DNA of 64,000 nucleotides from Alteromonas sp. BL110 (GTDB lineage: Bacteria > Pseudomonadota > Gammaproteobacteria > Enterobacterales > Alteromonadaceae): contig NZ_CP031967.1 in NCBI RefSeq assembly GCF_003443615.1, forward strand, positions 2,170,001 to 2,234,000, read 5' to 3'. This document shows, piece by piece, positions 36,744-46,618 of this stretch. The notes beneath the pieces were generated by a model. It was not told the DNA's origin. It did not search any database and was given only the letters and a program-made list of their open reading frames with translations. The translations under genes and the position numbers were made by a program. Position 1 is the stretch's first letter, and the number at the start of each line of letters is the position of its first letter.

Positions 36744-37720
36744 GCATTTTATTTAAAGGTCGAACACAAGGCGCATCCTCATCAAAAGTAGGCATGGTGC
36801 AAACTGTTATCATGTTCTTTGTTAGCCATGTGCGACAAGCCTTGTCTAGCCTTGGTGAGCTTTGGCGACAGCCCTTAGCCTCGTTAATGACAATTGGCGT
36901 ACTGGGTTTAAGTATAACGTTGCCAAGTACGCTTTATATCATGGTAAAAAACACAGAGAAAATTACCGCAGGCTGGGATCAAGCATCAGAAATATCCCTT
37001 TTTCTAAAGCCTAGTATCAATGCGGCAAGCTCACAACAGCTGGTCGCAAGACTGAATACATGGTCGGAAATAGGCAGTGTAGTTTACATTCCTGCCGATG
37101 ACGCGCTTAAAGAGTTTCAGCACCTATCTGGGTTGGGCGATGCTATCGCATACTTGGAGAAAAACCCGCTACCGGATGTCGTACTGGTTACGCCTGGTGA
37201 AAAACACGCATCACCTACTGCTGCTAAAGCGCTTTTGGACAAGCTTCGTCAGCAGCGCGAGGTAGACATTGGCAAGCTTGATATCGAGTGGTTAGAACGT
37301 TTGTACGCGGTTATTGATATTGCAAGAGACTTAGTTACCTTAATTGGCCTGCTCTTGTTTATTGCTGTAGTGCTTATTATAGGTAACACTATCCGACTGA
37401 ATATACTCAACAAATACGATGAAATTGTAGTAATGAAGCTGGTGGGAGCTACCGATGCGTTTATTCACCGTCCTTTTTTATACACAGGTTTTTGGTATGG
37501 CCTATTGGGCGGATTAATGGCGTGGTTTGCTGTAATTATTATTTTGTGGTGGATGGATAGCAGCATAACCACATTTGCTGCCATGTATCAGAAAGATTTT
37601 AATATTACTGGGTTGACTGGTTCAGCATTGCTAACCATGTTAGGGCTTTCAGTACTATTAGGCTTGCTTGGGTCCTTAATCTCAGTGCAACGTCACGTAA
37701 AAGAGATTGAACCCAAATAA
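36740..37720 (+). CDS. ftsX: cell division protein FtsX
   Basis: A 326-residue membrane partner of FtsE. One helix near residues 40-60 (LMTIGVLGLSITLPSTLYIM) is followed by the large periplasmic domain that contacts EnvC-like factors, then three C-terminal helices with the FtsX signature LIGLLLFIAVVLIIGNTIRL and MKLVGATDAFIHRPFLY. The GTG at 36740 is preferred: AAGGAG precedes it by 7 nt and it overlaps the ftsE stop as GTGA. Another GTG at 36734 is possible. Two opposite-strand EAL-HDOD genes separate it from rpoH, unlike in E. coli. Confidence 0.96.
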   Translation: MSILFKGRTQGASSSKVGMVQTVIMFFVSHVRQALSSLGELWRQPLASLMTIGVLGLSITLPSTLYIMVKNTEKITAGWDQASEISLFLKPSINAASSQQLVARLNTWSEIGSVVYIPADDALKEFQHLSGLGDAIAYLEKNPLPDVVLVTPGEKHASPTAAKALLDKLRQQREVDIGKLDIEWLERLYAVIDIARDLVTLIGLLLFIAVVLIIGNTIRLNILNKYDEIVVMKLVGATDAFIHRPFLYTGFWYGLLGGLMAWFAVIIILWWMDSSITTFAAMYQKDFNITGLTGSALLTMLGLSVLLGLLGSLISVQRHVKEIEPK

Positions 37721-37808
37721 ACGTGGTGCAATGAAATCTCTAGCTATTACGCTTACTGGTCTTTGAAAGTCAGTCTAGCGTGAACGCTTAGTCACCCATG
37801 CTTAACTG

Positions 37809-39044
37809 CTAAGCAATCGCGCGCGGGTAGTGTGCGGAAATAGCACTTCGCACACCGTTGCCCCATGTGATTGCTTGGTTGTACAGCATGTGAAGTTGTT
37901 TTTGATCAATGTTCAGCAACTTTGCTTGCTTGATCACGTTCATCCAAAGTGCACTTTCGAAAGCGCGAACTAACGTCATATAGTTGTTCATTTCTAGGTT
38001 TTTACCCAGTAAGGCATCATTCACTTCGTCAGACAGCGGCAGTTGTTTCACAATGTCAGTCATAGACTGGTCGAGTAAACCTTCAAGTAACGAAAAAAGC
38101 CCAACTAAGAAAGATATAGGCGGGTTATTTTTAATGCCCCTGCGCTCGGCCAGTAAATCAAAAAATTTGGCGCGTACAAGTGACATATGTATGATTTCAA
38201 GGGGCTTTTCATCGCCTAAATTAGTTAAACTTAATAACGCGATAAATTTCTTAATCTCAACTTCACCCATGTAATTCAGAGCATGCTTCAACGACGTAAT
38301 TTTGAAACGCTTATTAATAGTTGGGTTATTGATGAACTTAAGCAGCAAGAAACTAAGTGTTGCGTCACGTTCAATAATTTGGCTAATGCGCTCAACATCA
38401 AAGGTAGTGCTCGAGCTCTCTCCCATTAAATCTACAATATTCATTTTAGAGGCTGGGAGCTGCTTAAGAATGCGCGCTTCAGGCTGTGAGAAGAAATAGC
38501 CTTGGAAGAAATCGAAACCTAAGTCAACACAAGTAGAGAAGTTATCTTGAGTATCGACCTGCTCAGCCACAAGTTTCACGTTAGCATCATGATAGCGGGG
38601 GATGTGCTTTTCGATGGTTTCAAAGCGAGTCTTAGTGACATCTACTTTTACTATGTCGATAAGAGGGAAGACATCATGGGTTGCACCTACCATCATAGGG
38701 TCGTCAATTGCAAGCTTAAAGCCAAGCTGTTTGATGTGTTGACATGCTTCATACAGCCCGTTGGTGTTATCGGTAGGGTCTGCCAGTTCAACAACAACCG
38801 ATTCAGGATTAAGCGATGTTGGAAAGCGCGAAATAATGGTATCGGATGAGAAAGTGATAAAGGATGTTTTCTCACCGCTTATATCGTCAAGTCCTAGTGG
38901 ATGAAAGTGTTCAGAAATATACTTAGCTTTCTGATCGTTGTGTTCTGGGTATGCGCCAGATTTACCATCCCGAAACAACAGTTCATAGGCAAATACATTT
39001 TTGCTTTTGTCTAAAATAGGCTGACGGGCTATGAACGCGAACAT
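37809..39044 (-). CDS. EAL-HDOD signalling protein (copy 1)
   Basis: A 411-residue protein of the YuxH/CdgJ-type EAL-HDOD family. The N-terminal EAL-like domain (about 1-200) starts FAFIARQPILD, has YELLFRDG in place of the EAL motif, LAIDDPMM for DDFG and FFQGYFFSQP. The altered motifs predict no phosphodiesterase activity. The HDOD domain (about 215-400) includes FINNPTINKRFKITSLKHAL. Such proteins act as c-di-GMP-related or motility regulators by protein contact. It is next to a paralogue with the same layout, apparently a tandem duplication, with separate 5' regions. Confidence 0.9.
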   Translation of the reverse strand: MFAFIARQPILDKSKNVFAYELLFRDGKSGAYPEHNDQKAKYISEHFHPLGLDDISGEKTSFITFSSDTIISRFPTSLNPESVVVELADPTDNTNGLYEACQHIKQLGFKLAIDDPMMVGATHDVFPLIDIVKVDVTKTRFETIEKHIPRYHDANVKLVAEQVDTQDNFSTCVDLGFDFFQGYFFSQPEARILKQLPASKMNIVDLMGESSSTTFDVERISQIIERDATLSFLLLKFINNPTINKRFKITSLKHALNYMGEVEIKKFIALLSLTNLGDEKPLEIIHMSLVRAKFFDLLAERRGIKNNPPISFLVGLFSLLEGLLDQSMTDIVKQLPLSDEVNDALLGKNLEMNNYMTLVRAFESALWMNVIKQAKLLNIDQKQLHMLYNQAITWGNGVRSAISAHYPRAIA

Positions 39045-39198
39045 AAACTAATCCTGAGGCAACATGGTTTGACGACTTTTTTATCGATATCAGATGGGCT
39101 TAGGAAATAATAAGCCTACACCCTAGTCTATGATATGTAGGCATAGTCTAACAACAAATCAATGATTATTTTGAAAACGTATTCTTTTATTGTGCTAG

Positions 39199-40425
39199 TT
39201 AATCATCTTTCAATGCCGAGCTATGAATGTGTTTTGCCCACTTAATAGCTTCATTGTAGTAGCTGTGTAATAGGCTTTGTTTTATCTCGTACTTAGCTGC
39301 AAACTGTTTAACGCCAGCCCATTTAGCGCGTTCAAAAAACTGAACAAGCGTCAAACAGTTACGCAGCATGCCGGGTGTGCCGCAAAGCGCGTCTTTAACA
39401 TCATCGCTGATGGGAACCTTGCTTACCAGATCATCAATACGTTGCTCCATCATGGCATCAAGCAAAGACAGCAGCCCGGTGAGGAAGCCTTTCAGCGGGT
39501 TGTCAGACGTCTTAAGTTGGGTAAACACTAACTCACAAAACTTTGCACGAACCAGTGCCATCTGCATCAATTCGCTAGGTTGGCCGTCGCTTAAGTTGGC
39601 AAGAGCAAGTAAAGATATAAACTTCTTCACTTCCACTTCACCCATAAAGGTTAGCGCATGTTTGAGTGACGTTATCTTATGGCGCTTATTAACCATTGGG
39701 TTATTGATAAAGCGCAGCAGCAGGTAGGTGAGCGATGGATCTCTTTCAATAATTTTATTCACATCATCGAAATTGAGCTTAGGTTGACTACTTAAGGTAA
39801 GCAGTTCCATCATAGTTAAGCTGCTTGGCCCCAACTTTCTATGCTTAACAATTTCCGGCTTAGCAAGAAAATAGCCTTGAAAGTAATCAAACCCCATATC
39901 TTTGAATTTATGAAATTCTTCATAGGTTTCAATCTTTTCGGCTACTAGTTTAATGTCGTTTGATTTAAAGCGCGTTACTAAGGCTGGAATTTTATCGTGA
40001 GGGAGTTCGGTGATATCAATTTTCACAACACTGGTGAAAGGGATAAAGGCTTCCCATTTGCCCTTCATGTCGTAGTCATCTAGGGCAATAGGGTAACCTA
40101 ATCCGCGGATATGTTTACAAGCCGCGACCAATGCGTCATCTACCTCTACCGTTTCGACGATTTCAATCACAACTTTGTCAGCATCTAACGAAGTGGGAAA
40201 GCGAAACATTAGCGTATCTCGATGAAAATTGATGAACGCTTTTTTGTCTCCGGTAATTTCTTCAATACCCAAGCTTAAGTGGGTAGAGGTGAGTATTTTC
40301 GACGTGGCCTCGTCGGGAGGGATGTCGGGAAAACAATTCTCCTCGCCCACGCGAAAAAGCAGTTCGTAAGCGTAAACTTCTCGGTTTACATCAAATATGG
40401 GCTGTCTAGCGACGTAAGCAAACAT
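39199..40425 (-). CDS. EAL-HDOD signalling protein (copy 2)
   Basis: A 408-residue paralogue of the downstream gene. It opens with FAYVARQPIFD and YELLFRVG and shares FINNPMVNKRHKITSLKHAL and GEVEVKKFISLLALANL with copy 1. Its EAL-like domain keeps a more canonical set of acidic positions (LALDDYDMKG, VKIDI, LVAEKIET, YFQGYFLAKP) but still has ELL at the first motif. Catalysis is doubtful. The 154-nt gap between the copies could hold a promoter for copy 1. Both lie head to head with rpoH. Confidence 0.9.
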   Translation of the reverse strand: MFAYVARQPIFDVNREVYAYELLFRVGEENCFPDIPPDEATSKILTSTHLSLGIEEITGDKKAFINFHRDTLMFRFPTSLDADKVVIEIVETVEVDDALVAACKHIRGLGYPIALDDYDMKGKWEAFIPFTSVVKIDITELPHDKIPALVTRFKSNDIKLVAEKIETYEEFHKFKDMGFDYFQGYFLAKPEIVKHRKLGPSSLTMMELLTLSSQPKLNFDDVNKIIERDPSLTYLLLRFINNPMVNKRHKITSLKHALTFMGEVEVKKFISLLALANLSDGQPSELMQMALVRAKFCELVFTQLKTSDNPLKGFLTGLLSLLDAMMEQRIDDLVSKVPISDDVKDALCGTPGMLRNCLTLVQFFERAKWAGVKQFAAKYEIKQSLLHSYYNEAIKWAKHIHSSALKDD

Positions 40426-41053
40426 CGAGTTCCTCTTTGCTTTACTTGCCTTACTCCTTCCTTAAGTATTTCCCTTCCAGTTTTTTATTGTTGTAGTCTG
40501 GAAAATGCCATGTAGCGGTCGTAGTGCAAAATCGATTAATACCATCTAATATTTTCAATTTCCGAAGAGAAAAGCAAGGTTTAAAATACTCGTATGATAA
40601 GTGTATGGTTCTACAGTAAGAGTTAAAAAGAACGCTAGAAGTGCTTATTGCTAATATTTACGTTCGCGCTGATGTATGTGGCGTATAAACGTTAGAATTC
40701 ATATCAGTGAGATTAGTTTTTAATTCTTGCTATGTAATTAAAGTATAATAGCGTTGTGGTTAGATGACCTACCCAACTACCACTTAACGCAGGTCAGTCA
40801 TTGAACGGATGTGGCGTTAGTGGAGTATGAAGTTAGAAGAGCTGGCGCTCATAAGGAATGGCTAGGGGTTTTGACTGAGACAGAACTAAACGGATAGTTC
40901 TTTCTTCAAGTTGAACTTTTTTTATTATTTTAGGTCTTGATATTGTAGAAATAGTCACTATACCTACATATCGGTTAGACTTCATATCTTAATTAGGTCT
41001 CGCGCAGCTTCAGTTACTTTGCTAATATGAAGCGGCAATAAATGAGGTGAACA
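40426..41053. other. 628-nt intergenic region upstream of rpoH
   Basis: No credible gene. The long leader is typical for rpoH, which has several promoters in enterobacteria. A perfect TATAAT at 40744-40749 has only a poor -35 (TAATTC) 17 nt upstream. GAGGTG precedes the rpoH ATG. Other promoters were not resolved by eye. Confidence 0.45.
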
Positions 41054-41908
41054 ATGAGCAACAATTTGCAATCTATGGCCCTGTCAGTGCCACACAGCGG
41101 TAGCATCGAAGGCTACATTCAAGCTGTAAGCAGCATTGATATGCTTAGCGCTGAGGAAGAGCGCGAGTTGGCAGTGCGCCTTCGCGAAGACGAAGACTTA
41201 CAGGCCGCTCGTAAGCTAGTAATGTCACACCTTCGTTTTGTAGTGCACATTGCAAAATCTTACTCAGGTTATGGCTTACCACAAGCCGACTTAATTCAAG
41301 AAGGTAATATTGGTCTGATGAAAGCCGTTAAGCGTTTCGACCCTACAGTGGGCGTTCGTTTGGTTTCTTTCGCGGTACATTGGATCAAAGCAGAAATTCA
41401 TGAGTTTGTACTTAAAAACTGGAGAATAGTGAAAGTTGCGACTACCAAAGCGCAGCGTAAACTTTTCTTTAACCTACGCAAGGCGAAAAAACGTCTCGGT
41501 TGGTTTACCCATGCTGAAGTGCAAACTGTTGCGGACGAACTGGGTGTGAGTACGAAAGAAGTGCTTCAAATGGAAGCGCGCATGAGTTCTCAAGACCAAG
41601 CGTTTGATTTATCTGCAGACGAAGATGAAACAGGCAACTTTGCGCCAGTTCAGTATTTGGAAGATAAGTCTTCAGATGTTGAAACAGACGTAATTAATAA
41701 CGACTGGGATACAGCGGCGAGCAAGCGTTTGTATTCAGCGATTAAAACGCTAGACGAGCGTAGCCAAGACATCATTGAAACTCGTTGGTTAGCAGATAAC
41801 AAGATTACACTGCAAGACTTAGCTGATAAATATCAGGTGTCTGCAGAGCGTGTTCGTCAAATTGAAAAGAACGCGATGAAAAAGCTACAAGCAGCTATGG
41901 TCGCTTAG
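41054..41908 (+). CDS. rpoH: heat-shock sigma factor RpoH (sigma-32)
   Basis: A 284-residue sigma factor, matching E. coli in length. Region 2 has [15 protein letters not shown] and [19 protein letters not shown], plus [15 protein letters not shown]. The diagnostic RpoH box follows as [16 protein letters not shown]. Region 4 ends with [20 protein letters not shown]. It directs transcription of heat-shock genes, and a matching promoter precedes hslVU at 55266 in this same window. It is in the conserved ftsYEX-rpoH neighbourhood, but separated from ftsX by two regulators on the other strand. Confidence 0.98.
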   Translation: MSNNLQSMALSVPHSGSIEGYIQAVSSIDMLSAEEERELAVRLREDEDLQAARKLVMSHLRFVVHIAKSYSGYGLPQADLIQEGNIGLMKAVKRFDPTVGVRLVSFAVHWIKAEIHEFVLKNWRIVKVATTKAQRKLFFNLRKAKKRLGWFTHAEVQTVADELGVSTKEVLQMEARMSSQDQAFDLSADEDETGNFAPVQYLEDKSSDVETDVINNDWDTAASKRLYSAIKTLDERSQDIIETRWLADNKITLQDLADKYQVSAERVRQIEKNAMKKLQAAMVA

Positions 41909-41949
41909 CATACGCAGTACATAGCTTACAGATAGCTTAATTTTGAAAT

Positions 41950-41977
41950 AAAAGCGCCTTTATGGCGCTTTTTTTAT
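41950..41977 (+). terminator. intrinsic terminator after rpoH
   Basis: AAAAGCGCC/GGCGCTTTT stem with a 5-nt loop, extending into a T run. Confidence 0.9.
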
Positions 41978-42020
41978 GCGTTGATTTATACCGTAAGTGA
42001 CAACGTGTGAGCCCGTAACG

Positions 42021-42935
42021 CTACTCTTCTTCGTTTTTAGAAGGGGGAAGAACGTAGAATACACCCTCAAATTCCGCTACTGGCGTATCACCGTCCAAAA
42101 TAGCTACGTTTAACTCAAACCGCGCTTTGTTGTCGCTTTCTAGTGGCTTAAACTTACCCGATAAGGTTTCTATATTACAGATGGCTCTTGGCTTCATAGT
42201 GATAGGCTTGTGGTAATGGATATCACCATCGCCCAATACAATATCGCCGTCTAATCCACGCTCTTTAAGCTGCAAGTAAATCATGCCCCAACCGGTCAGC
42301 GTAGCTAAAGAAAAAATACTGCCTGCGAACATAGTGCCGTGAATATTTATATTTTTATTTAGCGAAGCCCGGGTTTCCAGTGTACGCCCGGTATACTGGT
42401 ATAGTTTTATACCCATGTGCTCGGTAATAGGTATGGTTTCTGACCACGTTTCCTGCAACGATTTACACCATTTAGGGTGCAGCACTAAGGAATTGTTTTC
42501 AGTGAACTTCTTAACCATTTGCTGACGTTTGAGCATACCCAATTCGTTAGGGGCTTCACGCTCAATCTTGAAACCGCACGCACTAAAAAAGTCGATAGAT
42601 ATTTCGCGGCTATTAGTTACTGCGCGCTCAGCACCCAAGTCTTTGGCTACGTTTTCCAGCGCTGCCATGATCATCTGACCTAAGCCTTTGCGTTGATGAT
42701 CCTGATGCACAGCTATATGGCGAATTTGAGCTTCTTCAGCTGTGTTCAAATGAACACGGCCACAGGCTACGATTTCGTTCTTACGGTTGGTAATAATACG
42801 GTGCTCGGCGACCTGTTCATATTCGTCTTTTTCAGAGCCTGGAGGGAAATTCCATGGTTGGCGTAAGTGCTCCCATCGAAAATGAAAATAGGCTTCAAAT
42901 TCGGCGTCGCTTTTAGGCGTAACTACCTTGTACAC
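42021..42935 (-). CDS. yiiD: bifunctional GNAT acetyltransferase / hotdog thioesterase, YiiD (FabY) family
   Basis: A 304-residue fusion. The N-terminal GNAT domain (about 1-140) has IRHIAVHQDHQRKGLGQMIM, the acetyl-CoA pyrophosphate loop. The C-terminal hotdog domain (about 150-300) has NINIHGTMFAGSIFSLATLT and belongs to the YiiD_C thioesterase-like family. In E. coli yiiD lies beside dtd, as here (203 nt apart). E. coli YiiD has been linked to an alternative start of fatty-acid synthesis (FabY), but the activity of this protein is inferred. It converges on rpoH. Confidence 0.88.
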   Translation of the reverse strand: MYKVVTPKSDAEFEAYFHFRWEHLRQPWNFPPGSEKDEYEQVAEHRIITNRKNEIVACGRVHLNTAEEAQIRHIAVHQDHQRKGLGQMIMAALENVAKDLGAERAVTNSREISIDFFSACGFKIEREAPNELGMLKRQQMVKKFTENNSLVLHPKWCKSLQETWSETIPITEHMGIKLYQYTGRTLETRASLNKNINIHGTMFAGSIFSLATLTGWGMIYLQLKERGLDGDIVLGDGDIHYHKPITMKPRAICNIETLSGKFKPLESDNKARFELNVAILDGDTPVAEFEGVFYVLPPSKNEEE

Positions 42936-43137
42936 AATAAACCGACCTTCTTAAATGAATGAAGGGGTATTTAAACGTAAGAACCCATGAGGTACAAGTT
43001 TAATTATGTAAGCAAACTTGGAATGCCGAAGAAGTAGACAGCCACCTATAACCTGAAGACCTAGCAGTTGCCCACAAAACAGCGAACGACGGGCTTTTTG
43101 CGTTCGCTGAGTGGGTGATTATCTATGCTAACGGGTA

Positions 43138-43575
43138 TTATACATTAAACTGGAAAGTGACAGGCCCGTCATTAATAAGGCCAACCTGCATATCAGCACC
43201 GAACTTTCCGGTAGCGACTTTCATACCTTTATTTTCTAGGGCCTGCACAAATTGATCATAGATAGCTTGGCCATGTTCTGGAGATGCACCGCGAGAGAAG
43301 CCTGGGCGATTTCCTTTTTGAGTGTCAGCAACGAGCGTGAACTGGGATACCACCAGTATTTCGCCATCGATTTGCTCAATATTTAAATTCATTTTCCCAT
43401 TTTCATCGCTAAACATGCGATATCGGCAGAGCTTATTCGCAAGCTTCTCTATTTGCGCTTCACCGTCTTCTTTTTCAACGCCTAACAGCACCAACATGCC
43501 TTTGCCAATCTCACCAATAACCTTGCCGTCTACGGTTACATTAGCTTCTGATACACGTTGAATAAGTCCTATCAC
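43138..43575 (-). CDS. dtd: D-aminoacyl-tRNA deacylase
   Basis: A 145-residue enzyme (E. coli 145) that hydrolyses D-aminoacyl-tRNA. It starts MIGLIQRVSEANVTVDGKVI and holds the two active-site motifs SQFTLVAD and NDGPVTFQ. The gly-cisPro motif usual in DTD is represented by GPVTF. Its first 4 nt overlap the end of pip, so the two are translationally coupled. A GC-rich palindrome without a T run lies downstream at 43080-43109. Confidence 0.97.
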   Translation of the reverse strand: MIGLIQRVSEANVTVDGKVIGEIGKGMLVLLGVEKEDGEAQIEKLANKLCRYRMFSDENGKMNLNIEQIDGEILVVSQFTLVADTQKGNRPGFSRGASPEHGQAIYDQFVQALENKGMKVATGKFGADMQVGLINDGPVTFQFNV

Positions 43576-44549
43576 TTAGATGACTCCTGAATAAAGCGTG
43601 ACATGTCGCGAGTAGCGCGGCAAAGGGCGTAACCTATACTGGGTTCGGATGTGCTGTGCCCCGCATCTGGGATGATTTGCAACTGGCTTTGGGACCATGC
43701 TTTGTGAAGTGCTTCAGCAGCTTCCGTTTTGCAAATCATATCGTAACGACCATGAATAATTGTGCCCGGAATATGACTTATTTTATCAACGTTTTCAAGA
43801 ATATAGTTTTCATCTAAAAAGCACTTGTTAGAAAGGAAGTGACACTCCAAAGTTGCTAGGCAAGTGACCAATTGCATGGGGTAATTATCAGTGGAGTCGC
43901 CTACGCCGGGAGGTAAGGTAATGCGAGATAAACGCTCTTCCCATTGATACCAGCGCTTTAAGGCTGCGTGGCGCAGTACATCGTTGCTAGAGCGTACCAT
44001 TGCGCTATAAAAATCACAGACTGCGCTGGAGGTAACCGGTGCCGGGACATCCTTAGTAAATTTGCGGTAGTACTCAGGAAATAACTGCGCAGCGCATCCA
44101 TTTGGGGATAAAAACCAATCTCTGTCTTCTTGCCTGGCTAAAAATACGCCGCGAAGAATGAGACCTGTTACTCGTGGGGTGTATTTAAGCGCATAAAGTA
44201 AGGCAAGCGTTGAGCCCCAGGAACCGCCGAATAATAGAAATTTAGGAATAGAAAGGTGATTTCGTAGTGCTTCTATATCTTCAACGTTAGACCAGGTGTC
44301 GTTGTTTATTGTATCGGCGACGGGGGTAGAGCGGCCGCAGCCACGTTGCTCATAACCTATAATGCGATACTTGTTGCTATCAAAAAAGCATTTGTAGTTA
44401 GGAGGTAAGCCTGCGCCAGGGCCGCCGTGAATAAAAAGCACGGGGATGCCGTTTGGATTACCACTTTGCTCGAAGTAAAGCGAATGCCCACTTCCCACTT
44501 CGATAAATCCGTTTTCATAGTAGGTAACATCGGGGTAAAGTCGTTTCAT
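43572..44549 (-). CDS. pip: prolyl aminopeptidase (S33 family)
   Basis: A 325-residue alpha/beta hydrolase removing N-terminal proline. The oxyanion motif is FIHGGPGAG, the nucleophile Ser is in GGSWGSTLAL (about residue 112), and YEQRGCGRSTP follows the HGGPG element. The Asp is in HGRYDMICK and the His in DAGHSTSEP. The family signature GGSWGS and length (about 315-325) fit Pip. It is upstream of and overlaps dtd, an uncommon but consistent pairing in marine gammaproteobacteria as far as I recall. Confidence 0.95.
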   Translation of the reverse strand: MKRLYPDVTYYENGFIEVGSGHSLYFEQSGNPNGIPVLFIHGGPGAGLPPNYKCFFDSNKYRIIGYEQRGCGRSTPVADTINNDTWSNVEDIEALRNHLSIPKFLLFGGSWGSTLALLYALKYTPRVTGLILRGVFLARQEDRDWFLSPNGCAAQLFPEYYRKFTKDVPAPVTSSAVCDFYSAMVRSSNDVLRHAALKRWYQWEERLSRITLPPGVGDSTDNYPMQLVTCLATLECHFLSNKCFLDENYILENVDKISHIPGTIIHGRYDMICKTEAAEALHKAWSQSQLQIIPDAGHSTSEPSIGYALCRATRDMSRFIQESSK

Positions 44550-44737
44550 TTTGTTTCTGCGCGTTGTGTGAGTGCCTGTTTTAGTTTAGTTTATTGTTAT
44601 TCAAACGTTTGCGTGCTGACTGCTTCAACGCCGTTTTTGCTTTTAAATTAAGCAATTAACGCTAAGTGAATACTATAGAACAAGTGTCATTACGTGCTAG
44701 CTAATCATATTATAGTCATAAATGCGAGGATGTTGAT

Positions 44738-44980
44738 ATGGCAGGTCAAGGATCGGGCGGTAACGTAATTGCCGCAATTTGTAACTTCTTTATTCCTGGG
44801 TTAGGTCACTTGGTACAAGGAAGAATTTTAGGTGCATTGTTCTTTTTCGTTACAGTGGGCGTATGTTATGCCTTAGCTGCAACTGTGGTACTAGCCATTG
44901 TCTTTTGGCCTTTAGGCGCCCTTTTGCATTTGATTTGTATTATAAGCGCAGCACGTTTTAGAGGTGGAGTAACCGCATGA
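44738..44980 (+). CDS. small membrane protein, TM2-like
   Basis: An 80-residue protein with two hydrophobic helices joined by a short loop. The first region, FFIPGLGHLVQGRILGALFFF, is of the PGxGHxxxGR type found in TM2-like small membrane proteins. A GAGG ribosome-binding site precedes the ATG. It overlaps the DUF2959 gene by 4 nt (ATGA), so the products probably act together at the inner membrane. Function unknown. Confidence 0.75.
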   Translation: MAGQGSGGNVIAAICNFFIPGLGHLVQGRILGALFFFVTVGVCYALAATVVLAIVFWPLGALLHLICIISAARFRGGVTA

Positions 44981-45615
44981 AGTTAATCGCATCAGCATTT
45001 GTTGCTATGCTTGCCCTTAGTGGGTGTCAGTCTGCATATTACGCAGCATGGGAAAAGGTGGGCGTTGAAAAGCGTGATATCTTAGTTGACCGCGTAGAAA
45101 ACGCAAAAGAATCACAGGAAGACGCACAAGAGCAGTTTAACTCTGCGTTAGAAGCATTCAGTGCTGCAGTTGCGTTTGACGGCGGAGAGCTAGAAGACGT
45201 TTACAACCGCTTGAACGGTCAGTATGAAGACAGCGTTGCCGCTTCAGAAGAAGTGAGTTCACGCATTGATAAAGTGGAAAGCGTTGCTGAAGCTTTATTT
45301 GATGAGTGGGCAGATGAGCTTGAGAAATATGAGAACGCGTCGTTAAAACGGGATAGCACGGCTAAGCTTCGCGAAACCAAGCGTCGCTATTCTTCATTAA
45401 TGTCAGCAATGCGCAAAGCTGAAAGCAAAATGCCGCCAGTATTAAGCGCACTTCAAGATAACGTGTTGTACCTGAAGCATAACTTAAATGCTAGCGCCAT
45501 TGGCGCACTGCAGGGCGAACTTTCTACTATTGAAAACAATGTTGCTCAGCTTATCAGACAAATGAATTCAGCTATCGCTGAGTCTGATGCTTTCATATCT
45601 TCGATGAAAAACTAG
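44977..45615 (+). CDS. DUF2959 family lipoprotein, coiled coil
   Basis: A 212-residue predicted lipoprotein: the signal peptide ends at the lipobox LSGC (Cys17). The mature part is almost wholly alpha-helical with coiled-coil heptads (EKRDILVDRVENAKESQEDA, then long charged stretches), matching the DUF2959 family. It contains no cysteine other than the lipid-attachment one. Function is unknown. It is translated with the upstream TM2-like protein and followed by a strong terminator. Confidence 0.85.
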   Translation: MKLIASAFVAMLALSGCQSAYYAAWEKVGVEKRDILVDRVENAKESQEDAQEQFNSALEAFSAAVAFDGGELEDVYNRLNGQYEDSVAASEEVSSRIDKVESVAEALFDEWADELEKYENASLKRDSTAKLRETKRRYSSLMSAMRKAESKMPPVLSALQDNVLYLKHNLNASAIGALQGELSTIENNVAQLIRQMNSAIAESDAFISSMKN

Positions 45616-45637
45616 CCATTAGTTAGGCATTAATTAT

Positions 45638-45666
45638 AAAGAAGGGAGCTTGTAGCTCCCTTCTTT
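45638..45666. terminator. terminator after the DUF2959 gene
   Basis: A 13-bp perfect stem AAAGAAGGGAGCT/AGCTCCCTTCTTT with a 3-nt loop. It is A-rich on one side and T-rich on the other, so it may work for both converging transcripts. Confidence 0.85.
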
Positions 45667-45732
45667 CGTTTCATGCATTTTTTATAGAGCCGAGGCGTAA
45701 GGCTAATCATCATTACGTCCGTTTTAGGTCGG

Positions 45733-46618
45733 CTACTCCTTTGGAACTTTGCGCGGCTCGTTCTCTGCTTTACGGTTTTCAAAAGCTTCGCCTAAACTGC
45801 ACGTGAATTCTGCCCCGAACAGCACAATTATCCACGACAAATACACCCATAAAAACAGGATGGGTACCACCGCTAGGGCGCCATAAATTAACTCATATGA
45901 AGGAAAGTTCGTTACATACAAGGCAAAGCCCGATTTAGTAATTTCAAAAGCTATGGTGGCAACAATAGCGCCTATGAATGCATGGCGGGCAAACACTCTT
46001 CTATTTGGCACTACCATGTACAAAATAGTGAATGCGAGCATGGCAGCGCCGCTTGGCACAAGGCTAAGTAAGAAGGTTCCCAACCCAGGTGTGTACTCTT
46101 CAGTAAAAGCTGCGAGGGCCGGTTAAATATGAACTCACTACCACGCTAGAACCAATTAGCATAGGCCCTAAAGTGATTACCATCCAATAGATAGCAAAGG
46201 TATACACAATGGGTCTGTCACTTTGCGTACGCCAAATTCTATTTAAGGTTTTATCCACATTTGATATGAGCATTAGCGCTACGACCAGCAGTGACAAAAT
46301 GCCAATCGCACTCATTTGCGAGGCGTTGCCAACAAAATCAGTCATGTACTTGTGAACCACGTCGCTAGCGGTGGGAACAAAGTTACTGAATACAAAATGC
46401 TCAAGTTTGCTTCTTACTGAAGCGAAGGCAGGAAAGGCCGACATTATGGTGAAGGTCACCATAATAAAGGGTACTAAAGATAACAAAGTTACATAAGCCA
46501 AGTGCCCAGCAGAGATAGTAATATTATCTTCTCTACAGCGCTTTATAAAGATGCTGAAGAGCTCTCTTAGTTGAGGGGTAACATTGTTATATAAGGTTTT
46601 AACCTTGGCTAAATCCAC
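45733..46618 (-). pseudogene. yihY: YihY/UPF0761 inner-membrane protein, frameshifted
   Basis: Two adjacent frames are the halves of one gene. The N-terminal part (46618 to 46100) has LYNNVTPQLRELFSIFIKRC and GHLAYVTLLSLVPF and should continue from SSYLTG into [20 protein letters not shown]. Instead it reads [15 protein letters not shown]. One extra base in the GGG run at 46116-46118 (CCC on the coding strand) explains it. The region is 886 nt; removing one base gives 295 codons, the normal length. The second half, 45733-46083, has its own possible start (MGTFLLSL). It may be a true mutation, an assembly error, or a strain-specific defect. E. coli yihY neighbours dtd; here it is a few genes away. 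Confidence 0.85.

Noticed and set aside
43080..43109. Palindrome CAGCGAACG/CGTTCGCTG downstream of dtd, considered as a terminator
   Set aside because: No T run on either side; kept only as a possible hairpin.
45733..46618. Programmed frameshift in yihY
   Set aside because: No slippery heptamer, no stimulatory structure seen, and no known frameshifting in this family; a simple one-base insertion is enough.
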